DNA of 64,000 nt from Hydractinia symbiolongicarpus (taxonomy: Eukaryota > Cnidaria > Hydrozoa > Anthoathecata > Hydractiniidae), in contig NC_079882.1 in assembly GCF_029227915.1 (NCBI RefSeq), positions 10,912,001 to 10,976,000 on the forward strand, given 5' to 3'. The first letter of the stretch is position 1. Each line of letters begins with the position of its first letter. Below the pieces are notes generated by a model. That model did no database searches, was not told where the DNA came from, and saw nothing but the letters and a program-made list of their open reading frames with translations. The position numbers were made by a program, and so were the translations under genes. Below, piece after piece: positions 10,169 through 27,700 of this stretch.

Positions 10169-12796
10169 ACTTTAAACTAAACAACATTGCGTTTCACAAA
10201 TTTTTTTTTTAAGCTTGATTTAAGATTTTGTTGTTGTTATATTTGGATTCAATACAGCTAACTTATTGTGTGTAAAAATTTTAACTACTGCAGACAGTCC
10301 TGTTTTGCCACAGTTAAATGGTTCTTAACATTTTTGACTACTCTTGATCAGACCTTGATCAGACCAGGCATCAAATATAAGATATTTATTTCATTGCTGT
10401 ATGATTTTGAAAATTTAAGACTTTAGCTTTTAAAATAATTTTTTTCTCTGTTTAAAAAAACTGACAGCTTTTGCGTGTTTGCTATAATTAACCCAAATAA
10501 AATCCGGATTTTTTAAATTCTTTAAAAAGTTGCATTGAATCTGTTCTCTGTTCATTGTCCATTTACAGTAGAAGACCAAGCCTGATATTTCTTTTTACCC
10601 GGAAATCGATGAGAGTAAGTTGAGAGAAATCATCAAGGAAAGTTTAGTTGAATAGGATATCTTATCGGATAAAAATTGTGGGACGCAATATTCGTCACCT
10701 TCAACAAAAAATAGTGAGACAGTATAGAAATTTTGAATTTCGACGCTACAAGTAATTATATTGGATATTTCTAGGATCATGCAATTTGACCTTGTGCAAC
10801 AGGTCAATGTTCACGGTGGATCTTGATTAGATTCAAACTCCTAAAATGTGGTAATTGTTCCTGGAGGGGGTCAAATTAGGGGTCCTTTGTCGCGTCAGGC
10901 GTATAATGTTTTATACGGCAGAAGTGTTACAAAGTGTGACTGACCTAACACATCTGCAAATGACGCACTTCGCGACATTTTTGCTAAATTCGTCAAACGC
11001 CCAAAAAAGTTTCATTGTGTCACAGTTTCTGTGTGAGGTGGGGTGTGTAGATGAAACTTTCTTCCATTTTTTCAAGTTCCTTTATGAATATTCACAATAA
11101 ATTATGCATAAAAATCTGCTATTACGTCAATTCGCAGCTTCCGTACTATAAATCAACTGCTTCGCTAATATATAGTGCCTTTCTATAATTCCTAATATCG
11201 ACCATTTGTAGTTACGTTATCGTTAAGCGTGAATGAAAAATATTTGGGGAGAGCTCAGCCCCCTCCCCGAATACTTTTTTAAAGAATGAGTTTTAAAAAA
11301 ACATCAAATATAGTAAAGATTGTTCTCGCTTTAAAACACATCCAAATTTACTGGTTTTGTTTTGGATATAATTTCCAATGGCAACATTTTTGTAGAAAAT
11401 ATTAATGAGTACCAAACAAATTTCTACCTGTTTAATTTTGCTCGTGTTGCCAATTCCGCTTCATGCTAGTGTCTTCTTCAAGTGAGTGGCTTCCGCCTCA
11501 TGTGCAAAGTGAGTGCTATTCGTCTTATGCATGAAATAGTATTGACTGAGGGCGAATTTTGTTTACATGTATCAGTCTCGAGGTGGTTTCTATATTACTC
11601 ATATTTTTTTTATTTAGTTATTATCTTACATTATCTTTCAACTTTAATTGTATTTGTCAATTCAATCCATTAGGGGAAGAAAGTGTTTGCGGAAGAAATT
11701 TTTGAGGTTCAGCTTTACCGCAAAGTTTTTTGTTTTTTTCGGGGGAAAACATTCGTGGTTCTACAAAAATGCTCACCTATTTTCAAATAGTTTTTATACA
11801 TATTGTCTTATAGAAGGAATAGAATGGAATATTTTGTCTTATAGAAGGAAATTTCTTAAACACGCATCTCTTATTGACATATTTGGCGGGAAAATTTTTG
11901 ACGGTTCACGACTGGCTTTACTTTTGGCGGGAATAAACTTTTTCATTTAATGTTTCTTGATGTACATTTTCGAGCAAGTAATTTTACATCGTAAAATACA
12001 ACCTAAACAAAGTGAACCATGTTTTGTAGATATATTTTGCACCAGCAACTCGGAGATATTTAAAAATCACCTTCACCTTTTTTGACATAAATATAGCAGT
12101 TTTGTTTGTTGTTTAAGAATATTTGTAAAGATGAATTGCCGTTATATTGTATACTGCACGACAATACTCTCGTGCCTACTCGTGCAATAAATTTTAACGC
12201 GACACAAAGCAAATGCGCGGGAAAAAAATTCGATAAGCAACAAGTTCAGCATTGGTTAAATTAATATAAAAAAACGTGTCAATAATAACGGTTTTAAGGT
12301 AATATGGTAAATTGCAGCGCTTTTTTGCTACTATTTTCTGCTTAAACTTACGCTTTTTTACAAGTTATATTGAAAAGCAGCATGAAACTCGAACCCTTTG
12401 AAAAACAAAGCATCAGCTAAACAACAGTCAGCTGTGACTTAGTAAAAGCAAACAAAAATAGACAAACAACAGAGATTATAAAAACAACAATAGTTTCCAA
12501 GGCATCCTGTTTAACAAATTATGTAAGTTTGATGCAAAAAATGATGAAAATTTAAGTTTAATTTTGATCAGCGCTGTATTCTATCTGAGCAAGCAATCAT
12601 GTGGGTTTCAAAGTAGATATACAACAAACAACATGTGAACAATAGTTCAAGCATGACAAAGAGAGGGAAAAAATTTAAGCAGCCTAATGTTGTTGATATA
12701 AAAAGTCGTGTATTTCACGTGCAAATCCAAGTATCTTATCCAGAAACTTAAAAAGATAATTAAAATTCCTAAATTATTTGTTTGTTTACTTTCAGC
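10169..12796. other. Gene-poor intergenic stretch
   Basis: I see no supportable gene. Near 11690-11940, scattered GCGGGAA/ATTTTTG motifs look like fragments of a degenerate interspersed repeat. Open frames at 10855 and 11648 lack motifs and have low-complexity composition. Confidence 0.4.
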
Positions 12797-12936
12797 CACA
12801 AGAAGAAAAAATGCATACGGGGATGAAATTGAATGAATATTGGAAAATGCTCGACGCAATTTTTGTCGTCATCAAGGATGTCGAAGTACCTCAGAATGAC
12901 GTCACTCAGAATATTTCACCTGATCGAAAAATATGA
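12797..12936 (+). CDS. Weak candidate exon, unidentified
   Basis: A good acceptor (GTTTACTTTCAG, at 12785-12796) is followed by an open phase-0 reading of 46 codons, rich in charged residues (KLNEYWKMLDAIFVVIKDVEV), ending TGA. No partner exon with a donor was found upstream. Could be a decayed gene or chance. Confidence 0.15.
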
Positions 12937-14199
12937 ATACATAGCAGTGATATATACATATTTATGTAAATTATATTATAAAAAAACTATCTGAGATTTG
13001 TGCAGGAATGCATCAGGAATTTTAACGATGTATTTCATCTTGCTCAGGCGTATGCGCGTTTTCATTACTCAATATTGAAACCGAAGTTTTTTCTAACATT
13101 AAGACCTGGCCTGTCCTTTTAGTTGAAAACTAGGCTCACCCCTGGATGAGAAACTGTATTTAATCAAATTTGAGTATTTATACTAATTTAATAAGACAAG
13201 AACTAAAAGATATTCTAGCAGCAAAAACAATGACAAAAGCTAAAAGGTTTGTCCTGAAGCTGTAAGTAACATCTGGACAAAATGTCAGCTAGAATAACCG
13301 CGGATAAAGTGGGAAAATGTTTCAAAAATTATCAATCTTGAAAAAAGACGATAATTCCGTGCTTCCGAGTATTAGCTAAGAAATTTTCCAAACATTTTTG
13401 GAAAACAGTTCTCACATCAATACTATAAAAGTCTTGTCGTGTATTTATGGTTGTCATTGGTTGACCAACGTCTTCCACATTACGCTGCTCGGGTATCTGC
13501 TCATGATTTGCAGACCAAGACATCGAGGATATTCAACCAATACTCACACAGTCAATGAATTTACTTTTTGCTCGAATTTGAGGAGGTCATTCAAATTCAC
13601 TATTCTCGTTCTCTTATTGTCAACGCAGTTTTTGAAGCCAGAGTTAAATGTGTTAACTTTCAAACATGAACAACTCTGCTAAGATATGTTCCAGATACGA
13701 AACTGCTGGGCAAGCCTATCAAGGCTGTCGTAAAGTGCTGTTTCTTGTCCGAATTTGACAAACTTAAACCGCTGCTGGTGAAAATGAAGAAGATGGTAAC
13801 GGTTCTCCTTCAGATGATATCAGATTCAGAGAAGAGCTATTTTCTGAAATTGAACACTGTTAGCTTTTCGGGAGATGACCCACAAGAGCATTCAATCACA
13901 AAAACCTTGAATGTGATTCTTCTCACTTTTTTTATGCATTGCACCATTTCAACACGTTAGGGCCACGGTAGATTTTGGAATAATTTGGGGGTCGGAGCAG
14001 GGAGTTTCTGATTCGGAGACCGGTGTAGCTACCGGTCTAGAGTTTCGATACCGGCGCGAGAATTTCGTCGAAAATCTTTAAGTTACCTAACTTTAGCATC
14101 TTAAAATCTGTAGCGATGTATATCAAATGTGGAGCAAGGTCAATGTTTAAAGAAGTTATGAAGGTATTATGAAGTCGTGTGTGGGACAAAAAGAGCAAC
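12937..14199. other. Intergenic stretch before LONRF
   Basis: No gene recognised. Open frames on both strands around 13332-13682 overlap each other and carry no family motif. Confidence 0.35.
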
Positions 14200-19091
<4,892 letters not shown>

Positions 19092-20403
19092 GCCAGCTTA
19101 AACTCGTTGAGCCAGCTTATTTATCACAAGGCCACAAATTCGCGAATTTACGTATTTGCACTTTCATTCTCAAATATTTTTATTTTCTTTAAAAAAAAGT
19201 TAAAAAAATAAACTTTGTTTTGTTCTTAGTCTATAAAGGCATTCAAACTAAGTACTAAGTCTCGACATTCTTATAAATTCTGTTCTTAAAATAGAAAACT
19301 TGTATTATTTTCTTGCTAAACTCGTGAAGAAAGTTTCAGATATTTCTTATGCTCTTGTTCAATTTGCCATGTTTCATTATTCGAAAAGTACTTCATTAGA
19401 GATTCACAATTATAAATCTTTGGGAGAATAAACTTTCGCGAATCAAGAATTACGTAGTTTCATGAAAATGCTATAAATAGGCTAGTTTTCTTCAGTTACA
19501 TAACTTTGTCAAATTTCGTGTTTAGCACTCGTGATAAAATATGTGAATGTAAAAAAAAAATGATGACAGTCTATTTTTGGTAAAGTATTGATATTTTTTG
19601 ATAAAACAGTAGTTCTGTGAGTAATAAAGAGTACAAATATAGTCTTATTAAAAAAGAACCTATATGGAATGAAGTCATGTGATATTTGCCCATAAAAAAA
19701 AGTATATAAAATCACTGTAGGTTTCTAAAAAACTGACTTCCCCGAAATTAGGTATTCTTAATATTGTAACTAATTTTTTACTATTGTACTATTGTCCGAG
19801 TATTTTTTTTAATTCACTGTAGATTTTAGAAATGTATAAATGACTAATATTTTTATAAAGCGGAAAATTATTTATAAATTAAATTCTGTTTGATCTCATA
19901 ACTGCCTCACCGGTCTTTAAGCAACACACTACGTTCTTCAACCCAACCTCGTCCCCAGGGGCTTTTGCCTTTTTGACATGCTTGACATAGGCAACAAATC
20001 CTGGGGACAAGGATGTTCTTGCTTTTTACATATTTATACCTGCCATGCCATGCCATGCTGACATTTTTTGAAAAATTATACCATGCTTAAACCCATTTAA
20101 ATCTGAGGAAGGGCGGGATCGTGAAAGGGCTTACAGATAAAACAAAAAACTCTTAATGACTTATTTTTAAGGTTTGATTAAACTTTAAATACAAAAGCTG
20201 TATTATATTATGTCAATCTCTTTAAGAAATACTCTGAAAGTTGAAAGTCCCCCTGTTAACTGTTTTCCACTATATCAGCCATTGTTGTTTGTTGCAAAGT
20301 TTTTAGAGAACTTTTTTTGTAAGTTATCTATTTGCCGGATCTTTTTTGACCTTTTTTTCCGTCATGACGAATGGCTCTTTTGCCCCTCCGCGTTCTCCCA
20401 GTA
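19092..20403. other. Intergenic, with repeat fragments
   Basis: A polyadenylation-type AATAAA follows LONRF near 19206. Fragments of a CGCGAATTT-type repeat lie at 19138-19450. A short inverted pair (CTCGTCCCCAGG / CCTGGGGACAAGG) at 19940-20010 looks like a small foldback element. No gene seen. Confidence 0.4.
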
Positions 20404-20515
20404 GATGGCTCCAAATAGGCTGACAACACCACACTTGCTGTTGTGGAGGCGAACTCGAACCTGAAACTTCATGATCACAAGTCCAATGCTCAACTCACTA
20501 CACTATATCCACCAT
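20404..20515 (-). mobile_element. tRNA-derived SINE (family B) copy
   Basis: On the minus strand, a pol III B-box-like CAGGTTCGAGTTCGCC follows a tRNA-like 5' half, and then GTGTTGTCAGCCTATTTGGA. The same arrangement occurs near 28215 and 63500, so it is a repeat family and not a functional tRNA. Confidence 0.6.
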
Positions 20516-20570
20516 CTGAAATTGTGATAAACTTCCATCTTCATTTTTTTATTTATTCTGCTCTAATAAG

Positions 20571-20602
20571 AAATACAAGTGTGGGGCGCCACACTTGTAT
20601 TT
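20571..20602. repeat. Perfect 14-bp stem hairpin
   Basis: AAATACAAGTGTGG is followed by loop GGCG and the exact complement. At 20714-20729 there is a second perfect palindrome (AAGCGCCCGGGCGCTT) followed by TTATTTACGGTA. The latter resembles the tip of a DNA transposon. Confidence 0.8.
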
Positions 20603-20729
20603 CTATTTTTTCTTCATAACTATGAGAAGGAAGTTAAAAAAAAAAAAAATTCTAAAAAAAAAAATAAACCGCCCCTGCCAAATAAGCGCCCCTGTTGAGA
20701 TGAAACTTTTAAATAAGCGCCCGGGCGCT

Positions 20730-21278
20730 TAATCTGTTATTTACGGTATTGTCTCCGCAATTACAAAATATCTGCTGCGCATGCGTGATTTATAAAATTT
20801 CGTACTAACATGAAAATTTACATAAAACTCTGTATACATCATCACATTAACATACTAAATCCTTCAACACATCTTAAAAAACAGGTGTTACTATGACAAC
20901 ATTATGGTGTGTAAAAATGGAATGTTGCGATTTTCTTTGATTATAACATGCATTTAAATTTGTTTCCTTGCGTACCTGTTACACTTTTTGCAGGAATAGA
21001 GGGATCAAAAATAAGCGTAATTTATCAAGATGATTCTAAAACGCCTGGTAACCAACCTTATTATCAGATTCTTATGAAAATATGAAGACTTACCATTATT
21101 AAATAACGGACTGGACACAAGGAGGTTATCAAAACTTATAAGGAACGAGTGCCACATATTCTTAAAGACTACTTGAACGAGTCTTGAGGTTGATCCACAG
21201 CGTAGGTAAAAATATTTCAAACTAGAAAAAAAAATTTATAAACTACGTTATGTAATTTTCTTTTTCTTGCATTTTTAG
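20730..21278. other. Upstream region of the secreted helical protein gene
   Basis: No gene seen. An acceptor (ATTTTTAG, ending at 21278) precedes the coding start by ten bases, so a 5' untranslated exon should lie within this stretch or further left. Confidence 0.4.
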
Positions 21279-21288
21279 GTACAGAAAC

Positions 21289-23192
21289 ATGAAGATTCTT
21301 ATTGTCATTTCATCTGTTATTCTTTTGGCGTCAGCCAAGTTGAATCCTGACCTCTTGAAAAAGACACATGATCTATCTAATGATGCAAAACAACTTCATT
21401 CTTTCGTCACTGAAATGATATTGGATAACATTGAGGAAGGAAAAAGCATTTTCCATGCAGAACTTGCAAGCCTAAAGGAAGAGTTGGAAAAATTGACCGA
21501 AAAAATTACAGTACCAGAAGAGGGTATTTATTTATTTTATTTTTGACTTGACAGAGAATATAAATGAAAGGAAAAAACGTGAGGAGTTACTTGAAGGCTA
21601 TGCGGGCTGTCATTTTGTACCCTGATCTGTTTGCTTGGTGTTATGGTGTTTTAGAAATAGTTAAAAATCCAGCTTTCAGATCTTATTTTTACGTGAATCA
21701 ATGTTAAGTTGAAGCAACATAATAATTTATTTCATACTTTCCACACAAATTATGAACCAACTCTTTATATAACATTTGTATATTTACCGTTCTAGTGTCC
21801 TTCTTTTCTAAAGAAGAAGGAAAAGAGAGAAAAGAATTTCTGGAGAAGGTAAAAGAAAAAATGACGGCGACAAGCCTTGAAGTTGTACGAGCAGTTTTCG
21901 AAGCCGCACGACATTGTCGTGGCGACGATGATGTTGTGATAGGAAGAATTCTCGGCAAAAAGTCGGAAAAACGTGACAACGAAGAAGCTACTAGTAAGCT
22001 ATGTCGAATGTGTTCTACCGTCAGTAATCTAACGGGTAAAAGTTTATGTGACTCGTCAACGTGTACTTCTAGGTTGTCTGCAAGGAAACCCTGAGAGAGA
22101 AAATATTGCAAGCATGCTGTTGGATCTTGACACGCTTGTCCAAAATGGTTTCCTCAAGATTGCGCAAGGTTTCATTAAAGCTTACCAAGAGATTATGGCA
22201 AACCACTTGGAAGACTGTGAGAATATTTTTAGAACTAAATTTTATGTTGCTAAATCTCGCGTAATCTTCATTTTCGCGCAAGACAAGGTGTGTAGTTGCA
22301 AATAATACGGGAGATAGATCCATCTTGCGCAATTTATGTACGCAGAAACTAAATTGTGCGAATGAAAAGAGTTTTCTTTTTCTAATTCCAAGCTAAGCGT
22401 CGATTATCCACCTTTGTATGTCATAAATCGGCGTTCTGTCCAAGTGACTGGTTGTTCCCTGAGTCTTTTAAAAGCTGACGGCTATTCCGGTTCTGAATTA
22501 TCTATTAATTCCAAGTCTTTCTAAAAACATTTACTTTGTGTCTAGTGATCCCTCGAAGTATTGATTCAGACGTAAAACTTCTTCAAGAGGCATCTGGCGA
22601 GAGACTTGATTCTGTATTGGATCGCATCGATTTAACACTTGAGCAAATGGTAAAAGCTGCAAAATATTTTGATGAGCACAAGAAAATGATGTGTGAGTGA
22701 CGATATTATTTTAAGTTCTAAGCCAATACAATACTTCCCTTTTTTTGGCGAAATTAAATCCCTGCGAAATGTATAATTTAGTTGAATTTTTCTCCAAATT
22801 TGACAAAGAAATAAAAGGAAGGAATTGAAAAGTTGAAAGATTTCTTTCGATATTTTCTGCCGTTTGTATGCTTACTTTAACAGAAACCTCAATGCAATCT
22901 TTTGCTCGCTGTTAATCGCGAAAACAGATTCTGCCAAACTTTTGGATCAACTTATGAAAATAGAATTCGACTTTTCAATTTTAATCTTTTTTTTTTATTA
23001 AATTAGCCTCCACATATTTGTTATAATATATATATTTATTTTATAGTTGTCGAGGTGAAAAAAACTCAAGCTGCAATGAAATCTGTTGATAAGGATGGCC
23101 AACAGAAAGTTTCAAGTGCCATCAGAGATGTTTACTCAGATGCAAGAGATGCTTTTAAAACTATTCGCGAGGCTCTCCGTAAAAAAGAGTAG
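21289..23192 (+). CDS. Orphan secreted, helix-rich protein
   Basis: Five coding exons, 21289-21523, 21796-21993, 22073-22216, 22546-22692 and 23047-23192, all join in phase 1 and give 289 aa. Residues 1-17 (MKILIVISSVILLASAK) are a signal peptide. The rest is almost entirely amphipathic helix with heptad-like patterns (e.g. ELASLKEELEKLTEKI, RLDSVLDRIDLTLEQM), is rich in Lys and Glu, and contains very few Cys. There are no transmembrane segments after the signal. I do not recognise a family. Apolipoprotein-like or extracellular coiled-coil scaffolds share this look. The uniform phase-1 introns suggest an exon-repeat origin. An AATAAA lies at 23332. Confidence 0.8.
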
Positions 23193-24712
23193 TGCAAAGA
23201 AAGAGAAATAATGATTAAAAATAATTCACTTGTTTTTCATCTGTTTGCCCGGTATAAAAGTTCGGATTTTGACATCATTTTCCACGAGAACTCATCGATT
23301 TAGCACCCTTTTCCCTCCCCTTTGTGTTCAAAATAAATTACTTCATGTGATTTTAAGATTTCCAAAAATGTAGCTAGTTTTTTTTTATCTCCAATTCAGA
23401 TATGGAACTGCGAGAAATGTTATTTATTCTTATGACGTTCTTAAGGCATTAACATTCTAGCCGGCTTTCAATTTATTTTTAATTTTATCCTTTTGGCTAC
23501 ATCGCATAATTAATTACCAAAATGTCCGTAGATTTTTATTTTTGAAAAAGCCTTTTGTCCAAAACATTGTGACATCGAAATTTTTTCGTTCTCTGTAAGC
23601 GTAAAATTGCTTGCAATATTTGGCATACATTAGCCACAAGAAGTTTTCATAACCACATAAATCATTAACAGAGATGGTTGCCAAAACCTTTAAAATGGCA
23701 AAGATCTAGCACTACAGAATTCTCCTTAAAATTTTTGACTCGTGCATATTTCCAGAATCGGCGCGAGTTATTTTCTTTTTAAACAGGCAAGCATTATCCA
23801 AATGGAGCAGGTTTTCACTTGAAACTTTCTTTTTAGAATGGTACATTTTTTGGATATTGTTGACTAGCTTTAATCCTGACTCTACACAAGAAGGTGTGGT
23901 GTTATTAGGAAGAACATGTAGCAACATAATTAAAAAATTAAGTATAAATTTCTTTTAGTTAAGGTGATCTCCAATACTTGGGTTTCGTTGGTCCATATGT
24001 TGTTTACGCTGAATTCATGACTCCAACACATTGGAACTTAGGTTGGTTTTCATTAACATCTACATTTGTTCTGCAACACCTTATGTCGCCTTGTTATATG
24101 ACTCCTTTGACGACGTTACGGCGACTTGTTGTACAACAGTTACTCGACAAATTTTAAGTCAATGGAAACCGACCTTTACTTTTATTATAATACACACGAC
24201 AACAAAATGCTTGTCTTCGCTTTCCACTTCCCACTATGTCCAACAATTTATATTGAGTAGCCTACATTAACCAAACTACAATTCAGCTCATAACAAAATA
24301 TAGATAAGACGATATTTAGGAAAGGAAAACAACGAATTCTTAACGTTAAAAACTTATTACACTAGACTGTGACAAATTGGTGGAAATTTTTGATTCACAA
24401 TACACAGGTACACACAAACACAAACGAATTATAAATACATAGTGTAAGATCGATGGACCAAGGCTAGCATTATTTTTAATTATAGAAGGTAGATTTTATG
24501 TGCATCATAGCTATCAGGTATTTGTTGACTTTTCTTATGCAATCACAAAAAACAAAGCTGTGCCTTATTGATCACCTCTTTTTCCTGTTTTTATGAAACA
24601 TTTTTTGGGTTGAACTTATAAATTGAATGGTATTAAAGAAAGTAATGTTATGCAACGTATCTATCTTTGCAAGTCATCATAACATTAACAGTAAATGGAT
24701 TAGCATCGTCAC
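23193..24712. other. Intergenic region between converging genes
   Basis: Contains the polyadenylation signal at 23332-23337 of the upstream gene. Open frames on both strands (23712-23927, 24031-24270) have no motifs. No gene supported. Confidence 0.4.
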
Positions 24713-24718
24713 TTTATT
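24713..24718 (-). terminator. Polyadenylation signal of LYPLA
   Basis: AATAAA on the minus strand lies about 42 nt downstream of the thioesterase stop codon. Confidence 0.5.
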
Positions 24719-24759
24719 TTTTTAATAAATCATCCAGTGTTGTTAAATACGGTGCGAGA

Positions 24760-27700
24760 TCACGAAGAATTTGGTAACACTTTCTCTAAGAACTCTGCCA
24801 CGTCATTCATTTCCTACAAAAAAATGGCAAGAAAACATAAAATCTCTTTATTAGTAGCTGTATTTTGTCTGTATATTAAAAATGGCTGGCCCAAGGCCTT
24901 ATTCCAAACCCCCGTCTAAGTAGATTATTACACCATATCAACAGGCAGAAAAAATCACGAAATATCGATGTAGTAAATATGTACGGCAGGCGAAAATCTG
25001 AGGAACAGCGAACCCGCGGATTTTTTCAAGGGCTAGCGACTATTCTTCTATATTAAAACCCGTATTTAGTCTCTGCGCATATTGGTCGAGTCACAGCTTT
25101 ATTTCGATCCCTCACAAAGTCAATAATTTTCTAACGGGCGCCCTCGAGGATTTTTTGTGATTTTTGTAAAAGGCTACAGAGAAAGGGAGCCTTGCCAGAA
25201 AGATTCTAACAGTTAAAGCCAAGTGAAGTTTTGTGTAATTGATACATAAACGTTTGTGATTGACATCATGGTTTTTCTTGGAGAGGTTTATGTATATGCT
25301 ATAAATATTTTTTAATCAGCTTTTTCCGTTCTTGCAAGTTCAATTTTGGGACTTTAATGATGCAGCGTTTTTTTTGGGCTTTTGTACCATGTATTCACAC
25401 TGCACAAATCATTACACAATTGAATTTTAACGCAAGATCACAACAATTACGGACATAACAACATTGTCCAAACAGAATCTCCTTGCCAAACCTTTGCATC
25501 CGGCATGCCGCGAAAGCTTTTGCAGATGTGTGGGCCAGGAAAAACAGCGATTAAAATGTTACCTGCAGTTTCTGCCATGTCCGCAATACGGAACAATAAA
25601 CAAACGGCCCGCTAGGGTCTGAATAATTGGGAAAATGGAACATGCTGACAACAAAAATTAGTATGGGTTAACATTTTAAAACTACTGTAAAAAATGAGCG
25701 CATAGTAAAAATTTAATCCTTGCTAATACTTATGCAATGATTGTTATTTAAATCCAAAATTGCAAAAACATTTAAGTTTGTTGTTAAAACATACCTTTGG
25801 ACTTGAACTATGCACCATATTTTTGTATGTATTGAAGGTTACATCAGTATAGTATTGCTTGAGAACGGTGCTAGTCATCATACCAAATTGATATTTCACA
25901 ATTGGATCTACATCACCTGTATAATAATTGGAAAAATATCAATTACTGCATGAAATATTTTCAACTTACATAAGGAAAATCACATACCGTGTCCGATGAG
26001 TATGGGTGTGTCTTTGTTTGCTTCTTTACGGTTCTAAAAATAAATTTAGTTTTAAAAATATATATACAAATATATAAACAAGATTTTAAAAACAAATGAA
26101 TAGCCGAAGTGAAAACGTACCGCTGGGAATTTTTGGTGTTGAGACATAAAAGAACTTAATCCAATACAGCCAGCTAGTTTTTCTTCACTTGTTATAAAAG
26201 TATGTAAGGCTGTTGAGCCACCCTGACTAAAGCCACCTAAATTATAAGAAACAACAAGTAAATTTAGATGCACTTAGTACCAGAAGAAGGGCTTACAAAA
26301 TTTATATCTCCATTATATATCTCCGTTATATACACATGTTATTAGCTGCGCAACATGTTGTACCACACACAATACAGAATTCTCCCGATGACGTTTCTTC
26401 AAAACCTTTTTTGTTAGGAATTGTTTTAGTAAATGAACATTAAAAGCAATATGACAGAAAAAGTATATATAATGACAATATTCTAATAAATATCATTTTT
26501 TTATAATAAAGTTATAATGCTCATTGGCATAACTAATTATTCGAAGTTCAGTTTTGTTTATCATAAAGAAATGAATGGAATAAATGATAAAGTTCTTTTG
26601 CTCATTTCACAACTTTTTGATATGAGTGATAGAAGATACAATCATGTTCTTTTTGGCCTTATCTTAAAATTGCCAGACAGCATCTTCCGACGAATGCTCC
26701 GCTCTTTTTAGATGTTGTGTAGAACAAAGCAAGCAATGTTGAAAACGCACCAGTTTTTTGTAATGACCATATTCTGAACTAAGTGGCAGGGCTGATATCA
26801 GCAAAAAAATGCCTAAACGTTAAAGTCTTAAGTTTGTTTTTGTGAACACAAGTAGATTTCTAAAAGAAAAACAATCGTTTTGTGTGCATGGAGTATATAA
26901 GTCAGATCGATTTTTGTATTGCATAAATACAGTGTGTCAATTCCGAATTACAAATTTTTGTTACCAATAACTATTCTATTTGCAGGGATACCAATTTTCC
27001 CCTCTTCTTGAATAAGTTTCTTTACTAAAAAAGAAGAAGAAGAATCATTACTGTTTTTTACCAATATTCAATTGTTCTAAGTTGCAGTCCAGTTTTAAAT
27101 TAGTAATTGTCAAAACGGAAATTATATTTTCAACACAAAACACCAAGAAAAAAAGTGAATATATCACAAAATATTTGATGCGTTACTTGAGTTTGCTGAT
27201 TTCTCTAATCCTTCATCATCTTCTTTACCATCAAAACTTAATGATTTTATATCAAACCTAAAAAATCAAGTCCCAAATGTAAAACAATACATTTGCTTTA
27301 GGGATTGGCGTTCTGGGTTTGTAGTTTGATATCAAGAAAACATTTTTTTTAGATAGGAAAGTTTTGTGAGCATGCACTTACCAAGAAGGCATTTTCATCC
27401 CAGCATTTAAGGTGACTGCTTGTACAGGTCTAAAATAAGTAAATAAATAAGTAAAAATAAACAAACAAACAAATAATGAATTGATGAATAAATAAAATGA
27501 AAAATTATATAAATAAACAATAAAATGCAGATAAAATTTTAGCAGGAGGAAATAAAATGAAAAACTTACGCATTAGGACACATATATTTCACATATGGCA
27601 ATGCAATATCCTCAAAACCTGCTAACCAACCATGCCTACAAAATATTTTTCAAGCAAGGTGACCTAATTTTAAATTCAAAAGTCTTTATAACTAAAACAT

